Below, in pieces: positions 1 through 6,177 of a DNA stretch of 7,215 nucleotides. Both the position numbers and the translations under genes were made by a program. The notes under the pieces were generated by a model. It was not told the origin of the DNA and made no database searches. It saw only the letters and a list, made by a program, of their open reading frames with translations. Position 1 is the first letter of the stretch, and every line of letters begins with the position of its first letter. The stretch is taken from the NCBI GenBank assembly GCA_009776495.1, contig WRNS01000021.1, forward strand, positions 1 through 7,215, read 5' to 3'. The DNA is from Methanobrevibacter sp. GTDB lineage: Archaea > Methanobacteriota > Methanobacteria > Methanobacteriales > Methanobacteriaceae.

Positions 1-17
1 TAAGGTAAAAAATAACC

Positions 18-44
18 AAAAAATAATCCTAATTTTAAAGGATT
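18..44 (-). terminator. Hairpin plus oligo-T terminator of the left adhesin gene
   Basis: Read on the minus strand, the inverted repeat AATCCT / AGGATT (25-30 and 39-44, 8-nt loop) is followed directly by A and a run of six T (23-18). It lies about 85 bp past the stop codon, after several further T-rich stretches. Archaeal polymerase mainly needs the oligo-T run, so the hairpin may be supplementary. The same stem is kept in the right copy (2961-2980), which supports function, although recent duplication alone could explain that. Confidence 0.55.
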
Positions 45-129
45 TTTAATAAATAGAATAAAAAAAGTTTAATATAATATAAAAAAATATAGAAAATTTA
101 AAAATAAAAATGTTTTATTAAAAAACAGT

Positions 130-2346
130 TTATTTTTGTTTTCTTCTCAAGATATTACTAAATAGACAGAGTAAAACTAACAATATAGCTATTATTGGTA
201 TTCCTGTTTCTTTCATCAATACATGATCTGGAATTCTTTTAGTCTTTCCGTTGTCGTTATTTTCATCATCGTTTGTTTCATTATTGTTTGCATCATCGTT
301 GTTTCTTTCATTGTTGTTATTTTCATCATCGTTTGTTTCATTATTATTGTCATCATCGTTTGTGTCATTGTTGTTATTTTCATCATTGTTTGTTTCATTA
401 TTATTGTTATCGTCGTTTGTGTCATTGTTGTTATTTTCATCATTGTCTTTAAGCACGTTAAAATTGGTATGGTTAGTAAATCCTGTGTGTGTGGAGTTAC
501 CTATCCATGAAATAATAGCTATAAAATTACCATCAGTACTTGGGGTATAGCTAAGGCTCCAATCGCCATTAGCTCCTGTAATAACATTGTAGCTTTGACC
601 AGCTACTGTAAGAGTAATTTGGGTGTTAGCTATTGGATCACCATCTTCATCGCTTGCAAGACCAAATATGGTTATTGTATCTCCTACCTTACAATCTGGA
701 GCAGTTATAGTTGAATTTGTAAGAAGTCCAATTAACAACTGTCCATCCCTAACATTAAGTAGGAAAGGACCATTATTTCCATTATAATTCTTATAATATC
801 CTGTTACACTGATAAGATCTCCAAGAGACCCGATTACTGTATAGTCCCAGCTAAGATAGCCTTCTGTAGCTATTGAACTTCCAAGATATTGCCAAGCGTT
901 TAAAAATGTCCAAAAACTTGCTGGTCCTCCTGTTACAGTATTTCCCATATCATCGGTTAAAGTAGCAAATAAAGTAAAATTTTGCCCAGATTTAACATAG
1001 TGAGTAGAATTATTTAGATAAGTAATGTTTAAAATGCCCAAATCACCATTATCACCATTATAAATCATCTGCCCTAAACCTGCAGAATTACCTATCATGT
1101 TATTGTTAGAAAGATTTAGAAAACCATTATTATAAATAACTCCTCCATAGTTGGATGCTGTATTATTTGTGAAATTATTACCTGTTAAGTTAAGATTATT
1201 AGAATTGTAAATTGCACCACCACGATTTAATGCATTGTTAGCAATGAAATTACAATTTGTTATTGTAGAAGAATTACACTGATTATAGACAGCACCAGCA
1301 AAATCTGCAGTGTTATTCATGAAAGTACAATTTGTTAGTGTGAAATTATTCGTTACAGTACCAATAGTAGATTGATTATGTACATATACGGCACCTCCAC
1401 TAATATATGCTGTGTTGTTTGTGAAACTACAGTTTATCATTGAATGATTAGCTCCATGATGAATTATAGCACCACCATAACCCATTACATAGTTGTTTGT
1501 GAAGTCACAGTTTATGAAGTTATAATTATCACCTTCAGTGTATATAGCGCCACCACCAGCACCAGGTCGAGTTCCTAAGTTGCCTTCGAAAGTACTGTTT
1601 GTAATTGTAACATTATCTGTTAAATAATAGAAAATAGCACCAGCCCATCCAGCAGTATTATTTATGAAAGTACAGTTTGTTACAGTGGAATTAATACTAT
1701 AAGTATTATAAACAGCACCACCATAGTAATCTCCATTGTTTGCTGAGTTGTTTATGAAAGTACTAGCTGCTAATGTGAAATTATTACTTTCAGAGTAGAT
1801 AGCACCTGCATGACTTGCTCTGTTACTTGTGAAAGTACAGTTTATCACTTCAAAATTATTACTATAAGTGTGAATAGCTCCTCCATAACTAGAGGCCGTG
1901 TTATTAATGAATTCACAGTTTATGAATGTTAATCTAGTGCCTGAATAGGTGTTGTAGATTGTTCCTCCATTTCCTGTAATATTTCCATTAATGAATGTTA
2001 TGTTGGTGAATGTTAGATTGAGAGTGCCACTTATTGTAAATATTCTTCCCATTCTTTGTGCATCGATGATTACATCTTTTGCCTGTCCATTTCCTTGAAT
2101 GGTTAAATTTTTGTTTATTGTTATATTAGTTACATTGTTAGTGTATGTTCCATTGTTTAAGTTTATTATGTCTCCAGCAGCTGCATTAGCTATGGTTTCA
2201 CCAAGATTATCACTACTGCTAATGTTTATTTCAGCTGCATTTACATTTGATAAAGCTATGGAAAATAAAAATAACAATAATATTGTAAAGATCATTTTCT
2301 TAGCTATGTTATTTTTAATCAATTTTTCATGATATATATTTTTCAT
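130..2346 (-). CDS. Adhesin-like surface protein, PMP-type beta-helix, Ig-like module, C-terminal membrane anchor (738 aa)
   Basis: Probably a secreted, membrane-anchored surface protein for attachment; the ligand cannot be told. Domain order: basic N-terminus and Sec signal peptide (residues 1-38, hydrophobic core TILLLFLFSIAL, likely cleavage near NAA|E); a beta-helix opening with GTYTNNVTNITI and IDAQ (about 39-105); about eleven GGAIY / F-x-N-N coils (about 115-430) of the Chlamydia polymorphic membrane protein type, in a predicted pectin-lyase-like fold; an Ig-like stretch (about 440-540); a second Ig-like module (542-633); an Asn/Asp/Glu-rich stalk (634-699); and one membrane helix (about 714-733) ending in RRKQK. 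N-x-S/T sequons are very common. The start is fixed by the signal peptide and by the paralogue, which shares MKNIYH. The ribosome site is weak (GGGATG, 10 nt upstream). It is a paralogue of the 865-aa protein at 3068-5665, with one Ig-like module fewer. No catalytic motif was recognised. Confidence 0.92.
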   Translation of the reverse strand: MKNIYHEKLIKNNIAKKMIFTILLLFLFSIALSNVNAAEINISSSDNLGETIANAAAGDIINLNNGTYTNNVTNITINKNLTIQGNGQAKDVIIDAQRMGRIFTISGTLNLTFTNITFINGNITGNGGTIYNTYSGTRLTFINCEFINNTASSYGGAIHTYSNNFEVINCTFTSNRASHAGAIYSESNNFTLAASTFINNSANNGDYYGGAVYNTYSINSTVTNCTFINNTAGWAGAIFYYLTDNVTITNSTFEGNLGTRPGAGGGAIYTEGDNYNFINCDFTNNYVMGYGGAIIHHGANHSMINCSFTNNTAYISGGAVYVHNQSTIGTVTNNFTLTNCTFMNNTADFAGAVYNQCNSSTITNCNFIANNALNRGGAIYNSNNLNLTGNNFTNNTASNYGGVIYNNGFLNLSNNNMIGNSAGLGQMIYNGDNGDLGILNITYLNNSTHYVKSGQNFTLFATLTDDMGNTVTGGPASFWTFLNAWQYLGSSIATEGYLSWDYTVIGSLGDLISVTGYYKNYNGNNGPFLLNVRDGQLLIGLLTNSTITAPDCKVGDTITIFGLASDEDGDPIANTQITLTVAGQSYNVITGANGDWSLSYTPSTDGNFIAIISWIGNSTHTGFTNHTNFNVLKDNDENNNNDTNDDNNNNETNNDENNNNDTNDDDNNNETNDDENNNNERNNDDANNNETNDDENNDNGKTKRIPDHVLMKETGIPIIAILLVLLCLFSNILRRKQK
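253..447 (-). repeat. 57-60-bp tandem repeats encoding the Asn/Asp-rich stalk
   Basis: In-frame minisatellite encoding the acidic stalk between the Ig-like module and the membrane anchor. A conserved core, plus-strand GTTATTTTCATCA, begins at 256, 316, 373 and 430, giving unit lengths of 60, 57 and 57 bp, all multiples of three. The translated unit is roughly DENNNNDTNDD-NNNETN. The stalk probably works as a flexible spacer through the pseudomurein wall; this role is inferred from composition and position. Such repeats are prone to slippage, so length may differ between strains. Confidence 0.85.
448..723 (-). other. Single Ig-like module of the left adhesin (92 aa)
   Basis: This segment encodes residues 542-633, starting LTNSTITAPDCKVGD and ending NFNVLK. 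Short alternating strands and the phrases TQITLTVAGQ and LSYTPSTDGNF fit a bacterial or archaeal Ig-like (invasin-type) sandwich. By my residue count it differs at about 8 positions from the membrane-proximal module of the right gene and about 13 from its other module. It is therefore closest to the equivalent terminal module. Confidence 0.75.
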
Positions 2347-2383
2347 CTTTATTTCGCATCCCGCTCTAATTTTTTTAAGAGCA

Positions 2384-2391
2384 TTATATAA
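2384..2391 (-). promoter_or_regulatory. Proximal TATA box, left adhesin gene
   Basis: TTATATAA lies 38 bp upstream of the start codon. An archaeal start site about 25 bp downstream would fall near 2362, giving a leader of roughly 15 nt that begins close to GGGATGCGAAATAAAG. The same box occurs at 5701-5708 at nearly the same distance (36 bp) from the paralogue's ATG. In DNA this AT-rich, chance matches are common, so the shared position is the main support. Confidence 0.55.
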
Positions 2392-2429
2392 TTGGTTCCA
2401 AAGTCTATTTCGCTTAAACTTCAGAATTT

Positions 2430-2445
2430 TAGAGTAAGAACTCTA
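2430..2445. promoter_or_regulatory. Inverted repeat TAGAGT-AAGA-ACTCTA, possible operator
   Basis: A perfect 6-bp inverted repeat with a 4-bp spacer lies 38 bp upstream of the proximal TATA box. The right copy has the same element at 5747-5762, also 38 bp from its TATA box, where the stem extends to 7 bp. The fixed spacing and symmetry suggest binding of a dimeric regulator upstream of the promoter. No regulator is encoded in the window. Confidence 0.4.
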
Positions 2446-2587
2446 GTTGTTAAATTTTAAAAGAAGAAAGCTATTTAAACTAGATGTATGCAATAAATTT
2501 TTGTATTTTTTTTTGAAAATGTTTCTGTTCTTCTATTCTCTCTATAGCTTTTTACAGCCCTACTATTTTTTTACTATGTTTTTTTCT

Positions 2588-2608
2588 AAGAATCATTTCA
2601 AAATTCTT
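2588..2608 (-). other. Conserved leader hairpin A, left copy
   Basis: As minus-strand RNA this reads AAGAATU-UUGAAAU-GAUUCUU: six Watson-Crick pairs and one closing U-G pair around a 7-nt loop. The right copy (5892-5912) has C-G at the closing pair and an identical loop. It is not followed by a U tract, so it is not a simple terminator. Confidence 0.35.
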
Positions 2609-2689
2609 TAAATTTTGATTTGATTTTAGTAAGACCCTCAAAGTTTGAACTATCCACATTGTTAATTAAATTAATTGATACATAGAAAA

Positions 2690-2709
2690 TTTTGAATATT
2701 TATTCAAAA
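2690..2709 (-). other. Conserved leader hairpin B, left copy
   Basis: A perfect 8-bp inverted repeat, TTTTGAAT / ATTCAAAA, with a 4-nt loop (AAAT on the minus strand), followed in the minus direction by TTTT. The right copy at 5995-6014 keeps every stem base but has a different loop (GAAA). Stem with U tract could act as an attenuator if transcribed from the distal promoter; this is inference. Confidence 0.4.
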
Positions 2710-2829
2710 AAATAGCTTCTATAAGTTACATATATAATTAAATAATAAACATTTAAAAATAATGGCGCCCATAATTATTATTTATAATTGCATAAATTAA
2801 ATGCTAGAAATATGTGCGCAGTCTAATAT

Positions 2830-2850
2830 TATGATGGTATCATATATAAA
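2830..2850 (-). promoter_or_regulatory. Distal TATA box with overlapping inverted repeat, left copy
   Basis: On the minus strand TTTATATA (2850-2843), preceded by AAGCAAACG, is a good archaeal TATA-box match. Its downstream end overlaps a perfect 6-bp inverted repeat TATGAT-ACC-ATCATA (2844-2830, minus strand). The whole arrangement is repeated at 6157-6177. A repressor bound to the inverted repeat would block TBP/TFB access. Transcription would start near 2820, about 470 nt before the gene. Confidence 0.4.
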
Positions 2851-2960
2851 CGTTTGCTTATACGATTGAACCTTCATTCAAAAATAAATATTTTTTTATC
2901 ATTTATATACTGATTCATAGTAAAAATAGATTATTTCAAGGTAAAAAAGAACCAATAAAT

Positions 2961-2980
2961 AATCCTAATTTTAAAGGATT
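2961..2980 (-). terminator. Hairpin terminator of the right adhesin gene
   Basis: Inverted repeat AATCCT / AGGATT (2961-2966, 2975-2980) lies about 90 bp past the stop codon. Compared with the left copy, the T run next to the stem is interrupted (ATTTATTGGTTC), and six consecutive T occur only further on (2948-2943, minus strand). Termination may therefore be weaker here, or may rely on T-rich DNA closer to the stop. Confidence 0.45.
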
Positions 2981-3067
2981 TTTAATAAATAGAATAAAAA
3001 AAGTTTAATATAATATAAAAAAATATAGAAAATTTAAAAATAAAAATGTTTTATTTAAAAAAACAGT

Positions 3068-5665
3068 TTATTTTTGTTTTCTTCTCAAGATATTACTAAA
3101 TAGACAGAGTAAAACTAACAATATAGCTATTATTGGTATTCCTGTTTCTTTCATCAAAACATGATCTGGAATTCTTTTAGTCTTTCCGTTGTTATTGTCA
3201 TCGTTGTCTGTGTCATCATCATCTGTGTCATCATCATCATCATCATCATCTGTTTCATTGTTATCGTCGTCTGTTTCATTGTTATTGTCATCATCGTCTG
3301 TTTCATTGTTATTTGTGTTATTGTCGGCTTTAAGCACATTAAAATTGGTACGGTTAGTAAATCCTGCGTGTGTAAAGTTACCTATCCATGAAATAATAGC
3401 TATAAAGTTACCATCAGTACTTGGGGTATAGCTAAGGCTCCACTCCCCATTAGCTCCTGTAATAACATCATAGCTTTGACCAGCTACCGTAAGTGTAATT
3501 TGGGTGTTAGCTATTGGATTACCATCTTCATCGGTTGCAACACCAAATATGGTTATTGTATCTCCTACCTTACAATCTGGAGCTGTGATAGTAGAATTTG
3601 TAAGTATTTTTACAACATTAAAATTGGTATCGTTAGTAAATCCTGCATGTGTGGAGTTACCATTCCATGAAATAATAGCTATTAAATTACCTCCGATACT
3701 TGGGGTATAGCTAAGGTTCCACTCGCCGTTAGCTCCTGTAATAACATTGTAGCTTTGACCAGCTACGGTAAGAGTAATTTGTGTGTTAGCTATTGGATCT
3801 CCATTTTCATCGCTTGCAACACCAAATATGGTTATTGTATCTCCTATCTTACAATCTGGAGCAGTTATAGTTGAATTTGTAGTAAGCACAATTCTTAAAT
3901 ATCCCCAATCATCAATAATTGAATAGCCACTATGTCCGTTATAAGTTCCAAATATAGCTATATCACCATTAGAATTTGCAAAAGATTCATCTACAGTATA
4001 AACCCATTCGGCATATCCTTCTGTAGCTGTTGAACTTCCAATATAAGAGAAACTACTTGTAGGCCATAACCATACCCAAAAGTTCATGTTTTGTCCTGTT
4101 ACAGTGTTACCCATATCATCGGTTAAAGTAGCAAACAAAGTAAAAATCTGACCTGATGTAACGTAGTGGACAGAAGCATTAAGAGGAGTTAGGTTTAAAA
4201 CACCAATACTACCATTATTATAAATCATCTGCCCTAAACCCGCAGAATTACCTATCATAATATTGTTAGAAAGGGACATATTGCCCCAATTAAAAATAGC
4301 ACCACCATAATCTCTTGCATTATTATCTGTGAAATTACAACTGTTTACAGTAAGATTACCAGTATTGGAAATTGCACCACCACGACTTGAATCAATGCCT
4401 GTTGCATTGTTATCAATGAACTTATTATTTGTTAGTGTAGAAGAATTACACTGATTGAAGACAGCGCCACCAGCATTAGCTGAGTTATTAATGAAAGTAC
4501 AATTCTCTAGTGTGAAATTATAAGATAAAGTGCCTGAGGCAGATCGAGTATGTATATATACAGCACCTCCACTAACCAAAGCTCTATTATTTTCGAAAGT
4601 ACTGTTTATTATTGAATTATTGGCTCCATGATTGATTATAGCACCAGCATAACCAAAAGGTGCTTGGTTGTTTATGAAATTACAGTTAATTATGGTATAA
4701 TTATGAATTTCAGTGTAAATAGCACCACCACTGCCACTAGTTGCCGTACTGTTTATGAAATCACAGTCTTCTATTATAAGACCACTTGCATACCAGCTGT
4801 AAAAAGCACCACCCCATCTAGCTGTGTTATTAATGAAATTACAGTTTGTTAAAGTATTATTAGAACTAGATGACCCATAGACAGCACCACCATAAGCAGG
4901 GACATAGCTACCATAATAAAGGACATTATTACTTGAAGCTGTGTTGTTTGTGAAATTACAGTTTGTCGCTGAGAAATTGTTATTATAATAACTGTAAATA
5001 GCACCACCAAAAGCACCATCAAAACTCGGATCGGTACCATTACATACAGCTTTGTTGTTTGTGAAAGTAGAGTTTATCACAGAGAAATTATTACCAGAAT
5101 TATAAACAGCACCACCATAAGCTTCTATATAGTTTATAGTGTTGTTTGTGAAAGTACAGTTTAAAACTGAGAAATTATTACCAGAATTATAAACAGCACC
5201 ACCGCTATATGCTGTGTTATTATCGAATACACAGTCTATGAGTGTCAATCTAGTACCTCCATAGCCAACATAAATTGCTCCTCCATTTCCTGTAATATTC
5301 CCATTTATGAAGGTTATGTTGATGAATGTTAGATTGAGGTTGTTAGTGTTTATTGAAAATATTCTCCCCAGTTTTTGTGCATCGATGATTACATCTTTTG
5401 CTGACCCATTTCCTTGAATGGTTAAATTTTTGTTTATTGTTATATTAGTTACATTGTTAGTGTATGTTCCATTGTCTAAGTTTATTATGTCTCCAGCAGT
5501 TGCACTAGCTATGGTTCCACCAAGATTATCACTACTGGTAATGTTTATTTCAGCTGCATTTACATTTGATAAAGCTATGGAAAATAAAAATAATAATAAA
5601 ATTGTAAAAACTATTTTCTTAGCTATGCTATTTTCAATCAATTTTTTATGATAAATATTTTTCAT
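3068..5665 (-). CDS. Adhesin-like surface protein, PMP-type beta-helix, two Ig-like repeats, C-terminal membrane anchor (865 aa)
   Basis: Paralogue of the 738-aa protein at 130-2346 and probably also a cell-surface attachment protein; ligand unknown. Domain order: Sec signal peptide (1-38, VNAA cleavage region); a beta-helix cap with GTYTNNVTNITI (about 39-105); about twelve GGAIY / F-x-N-N coils (about 115-480), many with an N-C-x-F step that would stack cysteines along the helix; an Ig-like stretch (about 490-594); two tandem 93-residue Ig-like modules (595-687 and 688-779), each opening T-N-S-T-I-T-A-P-D-C; an Asp-rich stalk with a run of eight Asp (780-826); and a membrane helix (about 841-860) ending RRKQK. 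The start is supported by the signal peptide and by identity with the paralogue. The leader GGATGCGAAATAAAG is shared and gives only a weak ribosome site. The gene has its own promoter and terminator, so it is probably transcribed separately. No enzyme active site was seen. Confidence 0.92.
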   Translation of the reverse strand: MKNIYHKKLIENSIAKKIVFTILLLFLFSIALSNVNAAEINITSSDNLGGTIASATAGDIINLDNGTYTNNVTNITINKNLTIQGNGSAKDVIIDAQKLGRIFSINTNNLNLTFINITFINGNITGNGGAIYVGYGGTRLTLIDCVFDNNTAYSGGAVYNSGNNFSVLNCTFTNNTINYIEAYGGAVYNSGNNFSVINSTFTNNKAVCNGTDPSFDGAFGGAIYSYYNNNFSATNCNFTNNTASSNNVLYYGSYVPAYGGAVYGSSSSNNTLTNCNFINNTARWGGAFYSWYASGLIIEDCDFINSTATSGSGGAIYTEIHNYTIINCNFINNQAPFGYAGAIINHGANNSIINSTFENNRALVSGGAVYIHTRSASGTLSYNFTLENCTFINNSANAGGAVFNQCNSSTLTNNKFIDNNATGIDSSRGGAISNTGNLTVNSCNFTDNNARDYGGAIFNWGNMSLSNNIMIGNSAGLGQMIYNNGSIGVLNLTPLNASVHYVTSGQIFTLFATLTDDMGNTVTGQNMNFWVWLWPTSSFSYIGSSTATEGYAEWVYTVDESFANSNGDIAIFGTYNGHSGYSIIDDWGYLRIVLTTNSTITAPDCKIGDTITIFGVASDENGDPIANTQITLTVAGQSYNVITGANGEWNLSYTPSIGGNLIAIISWNGNSTHAGFTNDTNFNVVKILTNSTITAPDCKVGDTITIFGVATDEDGNPIANTQITLTVAGQSYDVITGANGEWSLSYTPSTDGNFIAIISWIGNFTHAGFTNRTNFNVLKADNNTNNNETDDDDNNNETDDDNNETDDDDDDDDTDDDDTDNDDNNNGKTKRIPDHVLMKETGIPIIAILLVLLCLFSNILRRKQK
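3188..3325 (-). repeat. Low-complexity Asp/Asn-rich stalk with trinucleotide run
   Basis: Encodes residues 781-826 between the second Ig-like module and the anchor. It contains an uninterrupted plus-strand (TCA)n tract at 3228-3250, coding for eight Asp in a row, flanked by NNNETDDD-type repeats. It is shorter and richer in Asp than the stalk in the left gene (66 residues, richer in Asn). Both evidently change by in-frame slippage. Confidence 0.85.
3329..3883 (-). repeat. Two tandem 93-residue Ig-like modules (279-bp direct repeat)
   Basis: Residues 595-687 (3605-3883) and 688-779 (3329-3604) are direct repeats with a 279-bp period; the TNSTITAPDC opening recurs exactly 93 residues apart. 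They differ at roughly 14 of 92 residues by my count. The distal-numbered copy, next to the stalk, is the one most like the single module of the left gene. The first copy therefore looks like the extra one, or the terminal modules have been homogenised by gene conversion. Confidence 0.85.
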
Positions 5666-5700
5666 CTTTATTTCGCATCCTGCTTGAATTTTTTAGAGCA

Positions 5701-5708
5701 TTATATAA
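5701..5708 (-). promoter_or_regulatory. Proximal TATA box, right adhesin gene
   Basis: TTATATAA lies 36 bp upstream of the ATG; the predicted start site is near 5680. The flank between box and ATG differs from the left copy. In the left copy GCTCT / AGAGC forms a short inverted repeat just downstream of the box, and this is broken here, so only the TATA box and the GGATGCGAAATAAAG leader appear constrained. Confidence 0.55.
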
Positions 5709-5746
5709 TTAGTTCCAAAGTCTATTTCGCTTAAACTTCAGAATTT

Positions 5747-5762
5747 TAGAGTAAGAACTCTA
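5747..5762. promoter_or_regulatory. Inverted repeat TAGAGT-AAGA-ACTCTA, possible operator (right copy)
   Basis: Identical to 2430-2445 and at the same 38-bp distance from the proximal TATA box. Here the symmetry extends one base pair further on each side (TTAGAGT / ACTCTAA, 5746-5763). It is a candidate regulator site; no experimental basis is implied. Confidence 0.4.
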
Positions 5763-5891
5763 ATTGTTAAATTTAAAAAGAAAAAAAACTATTTAACTAA
5801 TGTATCCAATATATTTTTGTTTATATTTTATAAAATGTTTCAGTTCTTCTATTCTCTCTATAGCTTTTTACAGTCCTACATCTTTTTTTGT

Positions 5892-5912
5892 AAGAATCAT
5901 TTCAAGATTCTT
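5892..5912 (-). other. Conserved leader hairpin A, right copy
   Basis: A perfect 7-bp inverted repeat AAGAATC / GATTCTT with a 7-nt loop. It differs from the left copy by one stem base, which keeps pairing (C-G here, U-G there) only if read as minus-strand RNA, the direction of the adhesin gene. Confidence 0.35.
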
Positions 5913-5994
5913 TAAATTTTGATTTGATTTTATTAAGACCGTTAAATGTTTGAACAATTTACATTTTTAATTAAATTTATTGATACATACAAAA

Positions 5995-6014
5995 TTTTGA
6001 ATTTTCATTCAAAA
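5995..6014 (-). other. Conserved leader hairpin B, right copy, GAAA loop
   Basis: TTTTGAAT / ATTCAAAA has an 8-bp perfect stem. On the minus strand the loop reads GAAA, a GNRA-type tetraloop, and the stem is followed by TTTT. The stem is unchanged from the left copy while the loop differs. Confidence 0.4.
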
Positions 6015-6084
6015 ACAATAGCTTCTATAAGTTATATACATAATTAAATAATAAACATTTAAAAATAATGGCGCTCATAATTTA

Positions 6085-6123
6085 TATTTATAATTCGTAT
6101 AAATATATTTATAATTGCATAAA
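6085..6123. repeat. Imperfect 21-bp tandem duplication in the right upstream region
   Basis: TATTTATAATTCGTATAAA (6085) and TATTTATAATTGCATAAA (6106) are offset by 21 bp, whereas the left copy has only one such segment. Each is itself weakly palindromic (TTTATA / TATAAA). It is probably a local slippage event after the unit duplicated. Confidence 0.6.
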
Positions 6124-6156
6124 TTAATTGCTAGTAATATGTGAGCAGTATAATAT

Positions 6157-6177
6157 TATGATGGTATCATATATAAA
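6157..6177 (-). promoter_or_regulatory. Distal TATA box with overlapping inverted repeat, right copy
   Basis: Minus-strand TTTATATA (6177-6170), preceded by AAGCAAACA, overlaps the perfect inverted repeat TATGAT-ACC-ATCATA (6171-6157). Both are unchanged from the left copy although flanking bases vary. A transcript from here would start near 6145 with a leader of about 480 nt. Confidence 0.4.

Larger units (their letters stand above)
1..2933 (-). repeat. Tandem-duplicated adhesin unit, copy 1 (left, cut by window start)
   Basis: This is the left copy of a transcription unit of about 3 kb, consisting of upstream region, promoter, adhesin gene and terminator. Homology to the right copy can be followed from about base 3, which matches 2938 onward, through the 3' flank. 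It then covers both ends of the gene and about 590 bp of upstream DNA, stopping just after TAAAAATAGATTA at 2921-2933. The central beta-helix coding part is the least conserved section. The left end probably continues beyond the window. No transposase, terminal inverted repeats or target-site duplications are visible, so unequal recombination or gene duplication is more likely than transposition. Confidence 0.85.
2347..2933 (-). promoter_or_regulatory. Duplicated upstream region of the left adhesin gene
   Basis: A non-coding stretch of 587 bp that aligns nearly end to end with 5666-6261. No plausible gene was seen on either strand. Conserved elements, in minus-strand order, are a distal TATA box with overlapping inverted repeat, an 8-bp-stem hairpin, a 6-7-bp-stem hairpin, a TAGAGT-N4-ACTCTA inverted repeat, and a proximal TATA box 38 bp before the start codon. 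If the distal promoter is used, the messenger has a leader of about 470 nt containing the hairpins. If only the proximal one is used, the leader is about 15 nt. Conservation could also just reflect recent duplication. Confidence 0.6.

Noticed and set aside
223..550. Plus-strand open frames with hydrophobic or Ser-rich repeats opposite the left stalk; similar frames opposite the right stalk (3161-3431)
   Set aside because: They are antisense shadows of the Asn/Asp codon repeats (for example GAT/AAT read backward as Ile/Val/Ser). They lack a ribosome site and have no recognisable protein character.
2099..2332. 77-residue plus-strand frame opposite the signal-peptide region, also present at 5418-5651
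   Set aside because: Its conservation is fully explained by conservation of the adhesin N-terminus on the other strand. There is no Shine-Dalgarno site and no independent coding signal.
2361..2380. Short inverted repeat GCTCT / AGAGC just upstream of the left start codon
   Set aside because: It is broken in the right copy (GCTCT / CAAGC), so it is not conserved and is probably chance.
2758..2776. GC patch with interrupted palindrome AATAATGG-CGC-CCATAATT (also 6064-6082)
   Set aside because: It stands out in the AT-rich background, but pairing is imperfect. The change in the second copy (CCC to CTC) would keep pairing only on the plus strand, opposite to the gene direction, so there is no consistent case for a structure.
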